A stretch of 8,668 nucleotides of DNA from Wenzhouxiangella sp. (GTDB taxonomy: Bacteria > Pseudomonadota > Gammaproteobacteria > Xanthomonadales > Wenzhouxiangellaceae): contig JAASTB010000073.1 in assembly GCA_021767625.1 (NCBI GenBank), forward strand, positions 1 to 8,668. The letters run 5' to 3'. The translations under genes and the position numbers were made by a program. A model generated the notes under the pieces. It made no database searches, was not told where the DNA came from, and worked only from the letters and a program-made list of their open reading frames with translations. Below are positions 1-5,436 of the stretch, in pieces. The stretch's first letter is position 1; the number at the start of each line of letters is the position of its first letter.

Positions 1-2
1 AC

Positions 3-137
3 GGCAGCCTGATGCCCGGTTACCGGGCCGACCTGGCGGTCATCGACGCCCCCGACATCAATCACTGGCTTTACCACTTCCGCCCGAACGCCTGCGCGAT
101 GACGCTCAAATCGGGGGACTGGGTGGAACGCCGCTGA
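3..137 (+). CDS. hutI: Imidazolonepropionase, C-terminal end only (partial)
   Basis: The window opens inside this gene; only the last 44 codons and a TGA stop at 135-137 are present. Imidazolonepropionase hydrolyses 4-imidazolone-5-propanoate to N-formimidoyl-glutamate, the third step of cytoplasmic histidine degradation. The visible tail starts G-S-L-M-P-G-Y-R-A-D-L-A-V-I-D, the usual end of the amidohydrolase fold where the chain returns to the small beta domain. It then has L-Y-H-F-R-P-N, which matches the Y-H-F-G-x-N block near the HutI C-terminus, followed by a short K-S-G-D-W-V strand. The metal-binding and catalytic residues lie upstream of the window and cannot be checked. Other amidohydrolases share the G-x-x-A-D-L-x-V-x-D piece; the YHF-x-x-N block is what favours HutI. 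The gene ends convergently with the secreted-protein gene at 209-745. Confidence 0.75.
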   Translation, partial: GSLMPGYRADLAVIDAPDINHWLYHFRPNACAMTLKSGDWVERR

Positions 138-208
138 TAGAAAGTTGCCTGGACCGGCGGAGGATGCCGGGTGGCTTGCACCGGCGCGGCGGCGGCCGGC
201 GCCGAACG
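138..208. other. Convergent intergenic gap with GC-rich dyad
   Basis: This 71-bp gap separates the hutI stop from the end of the leftward secreted-protein gene. It holds a GC-rich dyad, CGGCGC at 182-187 and GCGCCG at 199-204, with an 11-base loop. The stem could slow polymerase in either direction, but no T-run follows on either strand, so it is not a canonical intrinsic terminator. In such GC-rich DNA a 6-bp dyad can arise by chance. Confidence 0.25.
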
Positions 209-745
209 CTACATCACCAGGCTGAACTGACCGATGACTGGGTCCACGTCGAATTCGTCGCGGAACAGCGGGCCTTCGTCGAGGACTTCCAGGCTCACGT
301 CGATATCGAACGCTCGACCCGATCGCGTGACGCTCAGGACATCACTGAAGGTGCTGCCCGCCTCGGCCGAATCCGGGGCCGCCACCGAGAACGTCAGAAG
401 CGTGGTTCCCGCTCCGACCCGGCGCGCGGAGAGATCCACCCAGCCGCTCGGCAGTCCGGCACCGGTCATCGAAGCCGCGTGGCCAGCACCACCGACCAAC
501 AGGATGCGGGCGACCGTGCTCCGGCCCGGAACCAGCTTGATGGTGAGGCCGGAGACGCGATTGTCGGCGCACGCGATCCGGACGCGCTCGAGCCGGCTGC
601 CAGCCATGGGCTCGATGGCCCGAACACCTTCGGGCAGACGGCCGGACTCGGACGCGACAAGACAGTCGCGCCCCCCGTCCTGTGCCATCCCCCCTGGCGC
701 CCAGGCCATGGCCAGCAACAGTGCAAGAGCATTGAAGAATTTCAT
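209..745 (-). CDS. Small secreted protein of unknown function (178 aa)
   Basis: I do not recognise the family. The N-terminus is a clear Sec signal peptide: M-K-F-F, a hydrophobic core at residues 6-15, and a probable cleavage after M-A at residues 20-21, leaving Q-D-G-G. The mature part is about 157 residues, Gly/Ala/Val/Ser-rich and probably all beta. Cys28 and Cys59 could form one disulfide. Residues 115-155 (T-L-L-T-F-S-V-A, then A-G-S-T-F-S-D-V-L-S-V-T) look like the last strands of an Ig-like or pilin/spore-coat-U-like sandwich, which is only a resemblance. The C-terminus has an aromatic tail, L-F-R-D-E-F-D at 160-166, echoed by the tail of the secreted protein at the right edge. The signal peptide supports the ATG at 745. 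I see no good Shine-Dalgarno sequence; the start is preceded by an inverted repeat at 746-759. The gene is divergent from the sigma factor. Confidence 0.75.
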   Translation of the reverse strand: MKFFNALALLLAMAWAPGGMAQDGGRDCLVASESGRLPEGVRAIEPMAGSRLERVRIACADNRVSGLTIKLVPGRSTVARILLVGGAGHAASMTGAGLPSGWVDLSARRVGAGTTLLTFSVAAPDSAEAGSTFSDVLSVTRSGRAFDIDVSLEVLDEGPLFRDEFDVDPVIGQFSLVM

Positions 746-759
746 GGAACGGTCGTTCC
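746..759. repeat. Inverted repeat abutting the start codon of the secreted-protein gene
   Basis: GGAACG at 746-751 and CGTTCC at 754-759 form a perfect 6-bp dyad with a 2-bp centre. It directly touches the ATG of the leftward gene and occupies the place where a ribosome binding site would be. It could be a repressor operator. A 2-base loop is too tight for a good RNA hairpin unless the inner pairs open. No regulator is identified. Confidence 0.3.
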
Positions 760-786
760 GGACCCTCGGATTCTCGGTGCCGGGCC

Positions 787-816
787 ATTGTAGTTCACCC
801 CGCCCTCAAAAGTGAA
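787..816 (-). promoter_or_regulatory. Putative sigma-70 promoter for the secreted-protein gene
   Basis: On the minus strand, TACAAT (792 down to 787) matches the -10 consensus at 5 of 6 bases. TTCACT (816 down to 811) matches the -35 consensus at 4 of 6, with an 18-bp spacer. The predicted start, near 780, would leave a leader of about 35 bases before the ATG at 745. The same stretch contains a TTCAC/GTGAA dyad (794-798 and 812-816) lying within the promoter, a suitable place for a repressor. This is consensus matching by eye only. Confidence 0.4.
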
Positions 817-876
817 ATCGGCGCCGCGGCAGGGATGATGTAGCATGGAAACCTCAAGACGCGGCTGTCTCCCGGC

Positions 877-1464
877 ATGGCAAAAGCCCCCCGAAAAACC
901 GAAGAACTGGAAGACCTGGTCAAGCGTGCAACCAAGCGGGGCGATCCCTCCCTCGCCAGCATGCTGCCGCTGGTCTACGACGAGTTGCGCGCCCTCGCCG
1001 CCCGGCAACTATCCGCCCAGCGCGGCGACCATACGCTCCAGCCCACCGCCCTGATCAACGAAGCCTATCTTCGGCTGGCCGGCCAGGCCTACGAGAGCTG
1101 GGAGGATCGCCGGGAGTTCGTGCTCGTGGCGGCAACCGTCATGCGTCGCGTGCTGGTCGACTATGCGCGCAAGCGGCAGGCCGACAAACGACCGCAGAGC
1201 CATCTTCGCGTGGACATCGACGATTCGGAGCCCGGTGAGGCTTTCGGCTCGGAACTGATCGCTATCGACGAAGTTCTCGAACAGCTCTCCGAGATCGACG
1301 AGCGCCAGGCCCGCATCGTCGAATTGCGCTACTTCGCGGGTTTGAGCATGGAGGAGACCGCCGAGACCCTCGACGTCTCGCGCTCGACGGTGGCCAGGGA
1401 GTGGCGAATGGCGCGGGCGTGGCTGAAGCGACGTCTTTCGGAACACACCGATGCCACCGGATAA
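877..1464 (+). CDS. ECF-type RNA polymerase sigma factor (TIGR02999/Sigma70_ECF type)
   Basis: At 195 aa this is a two-domain sigma factor that should direct RNA polymerase to a special promoter set. Region 2 covers about residues 25-105 and contains L-Q-P-T-A-L-I-N-E-A-Y-L-R-L (54-67), the signature of the TIGR02999 subfamily. Next comes R-R-E-F-V-L-V-A-A-T-V-M-R-R (78-91), with V-D-Y-A-R-K-R-Q at 94-101. A linker of about 30 residues leads to region 4 (about 130-187), with a helix-turn-helix at 156-180 (L-S-M-E-E-T-A, then S-R-S-T-V-A-R-E-W). The position normally occupied by D-A-E-D in region 2.2 reads Q-P-T-A (55-58), so the acidic contact with RNA polymerase is lost and Thr57 is a candidate phosphosite. 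ATG 877 is the first ATG after the in-frame stop at 841; no Shine-Dalgarno sequence is visible. No anti-sigma gene is present; the neighbour is a Ser/Thr kinase, convergent at 9 bp. Target promoters are unknown. Confidence 0.9.
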   Translation: MAKAPRKTEELEDLVKRATKRGDPSLASMLPLVYDELRALAARQLSAQRGDHTLQPTALINEAYLRLAGQAYESWEDRREFVLVAATVMRRVLVDYARKRQADKRPQSHLRVDIDDSEPGEAFGSELIAIDEVLEQLSEIDERQARIVELRYFAGLSMEETAETLDVSRSTVAREWRMARAWLKRRLSEHTDATG

Positions 1465-1473
1465 GGCCCTGGT

Positions 1474-3909
1474 TCAGGACGGTTCGAGCTCCCTTTCGAT
1501 CTCGCCGAGCTTCTCGGCAATGCGAGTCCGCAGTCCGGCAGCGCCGTCCTTCGGGGCGGCTTCAAGCAATGTCAGCGCATTGCGGTAGCTTTCCGCGGCT
1601 TCGGCCAGCCTCCCCTGCATGACCTGTGCGCCGCCAAGAACCTCCAGCGCGGACGCGAGATAGAACGTCTCGACACCGCCGAACTCCCGATGCCGGCTTT
1701 CCAGATCGGGCAGGATTTCGCGCACGATCCGCTCGGTTTGCTCCGCCTCGCCCACGCGCAGGTGCAGGGCCGCAAGATTGGTCATCGACAGGCGGTAGAG
1801 ATAGTGATCCCGGCCCACGGAAGCCTCGATCATTTCTGCCGCGCGAGCGAACGCCTCCATGCTCTCCCGGTTGCGTCCCAGTCTCGAAAGGGCCACGCCC
1901 AGGTTGCCGATCGTATTCGCCAGTCTCTGGCTGGGCCCGACCAGCCTTTGGTGATCGGCAATCAGGGCCTGGAACATGTCGACGGCACCCCCGGGGTCGC
2001 TCAGCATCAACGCGGTTGCATACACGTAGCGCCCGCGCAGGCGCCGGGGATCCCCTTCTCCATAGACCGATTCGGCCAATTCCCGTGCACGCTCCGCGTC
2101 GGCCAGCGCCGCTTCTTCCTGCCCGGCGGCCACGCGGGCACCGACCAGCGCCGCGCGAGCTTCGAACAACACCTCCGGATCCGCGGTGCTCGATCCACGC
2201 AGTTCATCGACAATGGCCTCGAGTTGCTTGATCACGGCCGCGGGTGGCTCGTCGAGCACATTGGCCTGGTTGCGCAGCCGGCGAATCCGAAGTCGGGTGA
2301 GTTCGCTGGCATGCGCTCCCGGTGAACGCATCAGCAGGTCGATGGCACGTTCATCGGCGGCGATGGCTTCGGCCGCCCGTCCGGCGGAATCGTAGGCGGC
2401 TCCAAGCTGGGACTGGATCATTGCCTGCTCTTCGGGCTCCAGCAGCCCTTCCAGGGACCGCCTCGCCGTCTCCAGCAACGGAACGGCCTGCTCGCCCAGG
2501 CCCAGGGCGTTGTAGGCTTCGCCCAGCACGACGTACATCTGCCCGGCAGCCGCGGGATTCGCCTGTTCGGACTCAGCCAGTTGTTGCTTGCCGAGATCGA
2601 GAATCTCGCGCACGGTCACGTCGTTGCCGCGCGTGGGCAGGGAGTCGGCCCCGGACAGCAATTCCGACATGAACTCGGTGACGGCCTCGGCACGGTCGCG
2701 CTCCCAGGCGATTCGCTCCAGCTGCATCTCCCGGTCGACCAGGAAGGCGGTCAGAAAAGCCAGGGCGATCAAGGCGACTGCCAGGCCCGCCCGGTGCCGA
2801 AGGGAAAATCGGCCGGCTCGATAGAGGAAGCCGCCACCTCTTGCCTTGACCGGTCGTTGCGAGCGAAACCGGAGAACGTCATCGGCCAGCGCCCGAACCG
2901 ATTCGTAGCGTCGGCTATCTTCGGTCTCCATGGCCCGGCCGATGATTGCCGCGAGGTCCCGGGGCAGCCGTGATCCGTCCCGGTCAGTGGGCACGGGGTA
3001 GCGCCCCTGAAGAATCTCTTCGCGAAGTTCGCCGGGGTCTTTCGTGCCGTCAAAGGGCGGCGTGCCGCATAGCAATTCGAAGAGAAGCACGCCCAGCGAA
3101 TAGACGTCGGTCGCGGCACCGAGCCCCGCGCCGCGAAGCTGTTCCGGGCTGGCATAGGCCATCGTCAGCGCCTGTCCGGCCGGCTCGCCGGTATCCTCCT
3201 CGACATCCAGCAGGCGAGCGACGCCGAAATCCAGCAGCTTGGGATCGCCCGATGGAGTTACCAGGATGTTGGCCGGCTTGAGGTCGCGATGAATGATCAT
3301 GTGGCGGTGGGCGTACTCGACGGCATCGCACACTTTCACGAAAAGCGCCAGGATCTCGTCCCTGGATGCGCCGGCGGCCCACCGATCGATGCGGACGCCG
3401 TCGACAAACTCCGTGGCCAGGAAAGGGCGGCCCTCCGCGGTCAGTCCGCCGTCGACAAGATGCGCGATCCAGGGATGGCTCAGGCGCGACAGTATCCCGC
3501 GCTCGGTCGAAAAACGCCGGGACACGGCCTCGTTGTCCGATTCGCTCAGATGGAGGAGCTTGAAGGCTACGGGTTGCCTGAGATTGCCGTCGACTCGCTC
3601 CGCCAGATAGACAATCCCCATGCCGCCCTGGCTGATTCGCTTGAGGAGCCGGTAGTTTCGCGGCAAGGGGACTTCCAGGGAAACGTCCTGCAGGGCGCTG
3701 CGTGCCGCCGCCTGGAAACTTTCGGGCACATCGTCTTCGGTGTCGTCTTCGGCCGCTTCGATCAGCCACTCGACCTCGAGCCGGAGACTTTCATCGTCGC
3801 CGCAACGTCGGTGGATCAGTGCCGGCCGACTCGACGGATCGAGCTCGAGCGCATCGCTGGCGATGGCCTTGGCTTCGCGATAGCGTCTCTTGGCGGATTC
3901 CTCGCTCAT
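1474..3909 (-). CDS. Transmembrane Ser/Thr protein kinase with C-terminal TPR-like region
   Basis: This 811-aa protein probably senses a signal and phosphorylates cytoplasmic targets. Residues 1-75 are a helical leader (A-L-E-L-D-P-S-S-R at 20-28, C-G-D-D at 36-39), a module common in bacterial kinases of this type, which supports the ATG at 3909. The kinase domain spans about 86-350: glycine loop I-S-Q-G-G-M-G-I-V (92-100), Lys117 in V-A-F-K, candidate helix C Glu136, catalytic loop H-R-D-L-K-P-A-N (207-214), D-F-G (227-229) and A-S-P-E (253-256). All catalytic residues are present, but the first glycine of the loop is Ser93. One membrane helix at 374-391 follows basic residues (positive inside), so the TPR part (about 455-785) is predicted periplasmic. 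The clearest helix pairs there are at 457-484, 498-527, 663-693 and 749-783. No Shine-Dalgarno sequence is evident, and a hairpin lies in the leader. The likely partner is the sigma factor at 877-1464. Confidence 0.93.
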   Translation of the reverse strand: MSEESAKRRYREAKAIASDALELDPSSRPALIHRRCGDDESLRLEVEWLIEAAEDDTEDDVPESFQAAARSALQDVSLEVPLPRNYRLLKRISQGGMGIVYLAERVDGNLRQPVAFKLLHLSESDNEAVSRRFSTERGILSRLSHPWIAHLVDGGLTAEGRPFLATEFVDGVRIDRWAAGASRDEILALFVKVCDAVEYAHRHMIIHRDLKPANILVTPSGDPKLLDFGVARLLDVEEDTGEPAGQALTMAYASPEQLRGAGLGAATDVYSLGVLLFELLCGTPPFDGTKDPGELREEILQGRYPVPTDRDGSRLPRDLAAIIGRAMETEDSRRYESVRALADDVLRFRSQRPVKARGGGFLYRAGRFSLRHRAGLAVALIALAFLTAFLVDREMQLERIAWERDRAEAVTEFMSELLSGADSLPTRGNDVTVREILDLGKQQLAESEQANPAAAGQMYVVLGEAYNALGLGEQAVPLLETARRSLEGLLEPEEQAMIQSQLGAAYDSAGRAAEAIAADERAIDLLMRSPGAHASELTRLRIRRLRNQANVLDEPPAAVIKQLEAIVDELRGSSTADPEVLFEARAALVGARVAAGQEEAALADAERARELAESVYGEGDPRRLRGRYVYATALMLSDPGGAVDMFQALIADHQRLVGPSQRLANTIGNLGVALSRLGRNRESMEAFARAAEMIEASVGRDHYLYRLSMTNLAALHLRVGEAEQTERIVREILPDLESRHREFGGVETFYLASALEVLGGAQVMQGRLAEAAESYRNALTLLEAAPKDGAAGLRTRIAEKLGEIERELEPS

Positions 3910-3918
3910 CGGGGCGGT

Positions 3919-3942
3919 GGGGCTGCCGTCGGGTAAAGCCCC
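3919..3942 (-). promoter_or_regulatory. Hairpin in the leader of the kinase gene
   Basis: GGGGCT at 3919-3924 pairs with AGCCCC at 3937-3942 around a 12-base loop, 9 bases upstream of the kinase ATG. In the mRNA this stem would cover the region where the ribosome lands. The gene also lacks a visible Shine-Dalgarno sequence. Both points suggest low or controlled translation, which is an inference. The loop is long and the arms are G/C-rich, so chance is possible. Confidence 0.3.
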
Positions 3943-3968
3943 AGATTAAGGCAGGACACCCCCGATTA
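3939..3968. repeat. Direct repeat, 20-bp period, upstream of the kinase gene
   Basis: CCCCAGATTA at 3939-3948 and CCCCCGATTA at 3959-3968 agree at 9 of 10 positions and are offset by exactly 20 bp, two helical turns. The repeat lies 30-59 bases upstream of the kinase ATG, in the 79-bp gap after the small exported-protein gene. Two half-sites on the same face of the helix are typical of an activator or response-regulator binding site. The A/T-rich cores stand out from the GC-rich surroundings. No binding protein is known. Confidence 0.35.
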
Positions 3969-3988
3969 GCCAGCGTGGCAGTACCCGT

Positions 3989-4447
3989 TCAGTTTCGGGC
4001 CTCGCCGGGGCGGAGCCGGGATGCCTGGGCCTCGAGATAGACCAGGCTGTTCTGCTTCGTTGCCGGCTCCTCGCTCGCGTCGGCAACCGCCATGGCAGCG
4101 GTCCGGCCTTCTCGTACGCCCAGCAGGGAATCGGCCAGGGTCTCCCATTTGCCGTCGTTGCCCTGATACACGGTCAGGTAGAGCCACGTCGCGCCCGCGG
4201 GCGCGCCTTCGCTGGCCGGAGGCGCCTGAACGAGCAGCTCGATCTTCCAGCGCTCGCGGCCGGAATCGTCGCTGACCTCCACGCTGGTCGGCGTGTCGGG
4301 CTCGACGACGACGATGGGCGTACCCCGCTCCTTGCCGTCGATCCAGAGGGCCATCTCGACCATGTATTGATCGCCCTGAAAGGTCTCATCGCTGCCGGCC
4401 GCGAGGGCCGGCAGCAGCAGGAGCAACATCAAGGCGACCAGGCGCAA
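3989..4447 (-). CDS. Small exported protein of unknown function, last gene of the sec operon (152 aa)
   Basis: I do not recognise the family. The best start is TTG at 4447, one base after the secF stop. It has GAGG at 4454-4457 on the minus strand, six bases upstream, and gives an N-terminus M-R-L-V-A-L-M followed by leucines and P-A-L-A-A-G, a convincing signal peptide with a positive charge. The internal ATG at 4429 has no Shine-Dalgarno sequence and would drop the arginine. Longer forms reaching into secF are out-of-frame Ser/Arg-rich translation and are rejected. The mature protein of about 134 residues is probably beta-rich: W-I-D-G-K-E-R-G-T-P then I-V-V-V-E-P-D-T-P-T-S-V-E-V-S, R-W-K-I-E-L-L-V, and W-L-Y-L-T-V-Y-Q-G-N. 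It has W-E-T-L-A-D-S-L-L-G-V near the end and no cysteines. Tight coupling to secF means co-expression with SecDF. Whether it works with the translocon or is merely a passenger cannot be told. Confidence 0.75.
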   Translation of the reverse strand: MRLVALMLLLLLPALAAGSDETFQGDQYMVEMALWIDGKERGTPIVVVEPDTPTSVEVSDDSGRERWKIELLVQAPPASEGAPAGATWLYLTVYQGNDGKWETLADSLLGVREGRTAAMAVADASEEPATKQNSLVYLEAQASRLRPGEARN

Positions 4448-4448
4448 G

Positions 4449-5420
4449 TCAGGCCTCGCGGTTGCGGAAACGCTCGGGCAGGATCTCCTGATCCGGCTGG
4501 TCGGCGCCTTCCTTTTGCACCGGCATGAGATCCATCTTGGACACGCCGAGCTTGACCGCCAGGCTGCCGGCCACGTAGACCGAGGAATACGTACCGATGA
4601 TGACGCCCACGATGAGAGTAAAGGCAAAGGCGTGAATGATCTCGCCGCCGAAGTAGAACAGCGCGATCAGCACCAGCAGCGTGGTCAGCGACGTCATCAG
4701 GGTGCGACCGAGCATCTGGTTGATGGAGAGGTTGGTCAGTTCCTCGGGCGTGCCCTTTCGCTTGGTCTGGAAATTCTCGCGCAGGCGGTCGTAGACGACG
4801 ATGGTGTCGTTAAGCGAGTAGCCGATCACGGCCAGGATCGCGGCCACCACCGTCAGGTCGAAGCTGACCTGGAAAACCGAAAGCACGCCGACGACCAGCA
4901 GGACGTCGTGCACCAACGCACCGACCGCACCTACGGCAAAGCGCCACTGGAAACGGAAGGAAATGTAGAGGAGCACGCCGATGAGCACGTAGAGCAGTGC
5001 CAGGCCGCCCTGCTCGGCCAGCTCCTGGCCGATCTGCGGACCGACGAACTCGACGCGGCGCATCTCCAGTTCCGGCGCCTGTGCCGAAAGCGCTTCGAGC
5101 ACGCGGGTGCTGATATCGGCGCTCGACTCGCCGTCGTCGGCCGCCGGAATCCGCACGACGATGTCGCTGGCGGTTCCGAAAGTCTGCACGACGAACTCAT
5201 CGAAACCTTCCTGCTCGAGCGTCTGCCGGACGTCGTTCATCTCCGGGGGCTCGGGATAGTGCAATTCGATGAGCGTACCGCCGGTGAAGTCCAGGCCGAA
5301 ATTCAGCCCCTTTGTCGACAGCGAGACGATTCCCGCGATCAGCACCAGCGCGGACAGCACCAGCGCAATGTTGCTGAACCGCAGGAAATTGATCTTTGTG
5401 TCGCTCTTGATGATATCCAT
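4449..5420 (-). CDS. secF: Protein translocase subunit SecF
   Basis: SecF forms a complex with SecD in the inner membrane and uses the proton gradient to help pull proteins out of the SecYEG channel. The 323-aa length equals the usual size (about 320). Six membrane helices are visible: about 18-35, 140-156, 161-180, 187-207, 243-260 and 265-287, with the periplasmic P1 domain between the first two. Family motifs are F-G-L-D-F-T-G-G (41-48), V-G-P-Q-I-G (126-131) and G-Y-S-L-N-D-T-I-V-V-Y-D-R-L-R-E-N (200-216), the last being the conserved helix 4 region implicated in proton transport. The start at 5420 follows the secD stop by 16 bp. A GAGGAG at 5433-5438 (minus strand), overlapping the secD stop, lies 12 bases upstream, a rather long spacing consistent with translational coupling. 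A small exported-protein gene follows after one base. Confidence 0.98.
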   Translation of the reverse strand: MDIIKSDTKINFLRFSNIALVLSALVLIAGIVSLSTKGLNFGLDFTGGTLIELHYPEPPEMNDVRQTLEQEGFDEFVVQTFGTASDIVVRIPAADDGESSADISTRVLEALSAQAPELEMRRVEFVGPQIGQELAEQGGLALLYVLIGVLLYISFRFQWRFAVGAVGALVHDVLLVVGVLSVFQVSFDLTVVAAILAVIGYSLNDTIVVYDRLRENFQTKRKGTPEELTNLSINQMLGRTLMTSLTTLLVLIALFYFGGEIIHAFAFTLIVGVIIGTYSSVYVAGSLAVKLGVSKMDLMPVQKEGADQPDQEILPERFRNREA

Positions 5421-5436
5421 GACTATTGAGCGCTCC

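Noticed and set aside
746..775. GGAAC as the -35 box of an ECF-type promoter for autoregulation of the sigma gene
   Set aside because: The nearest TCT-like -10 is about 21 bp away, too far for the usual 16-17 bp spacer. The GGAAC is explained equally well by the inverted repeat.
164..815. Two long + strand frames (209 and 193 codons) opposite the small secreted protein
   Set aside because: Arg/Pro/Ser-rich low-quality translations without a fold. The minus-strand frame has a clean signal peptide.
845..847. ATG 845 as the sigma factor start
   Set aside because: It is in another frame from the sigma reading frame, which has an in-frame stop at 841 and its first ATG at 877.
3289..3936. 215-codon open frame on the + strand opposite the kinase
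   Set aside because: It lies entirely over the kinase domain, whose motifs are complete on the other strand. No recognisable features.
4448..4627. N-terminal extension of the exported-protein gene into secF
   Set aside because: The extra 60 codons are out of frame with secF and Ser/Arg-rich. The TTG at 4447 gives a proper signal peptide and a Shine-Dalgarno sequence.
4515..5429. 304-codon open frame on the + strand opposite secF
   Set aside because: Its product is rich in His, Asp, Gln and Arg without hydrophobic pattern or domains, which is what the reverse strand of a GC-rich membrane-protein gene gives. The minus strand encodes a full SecF.
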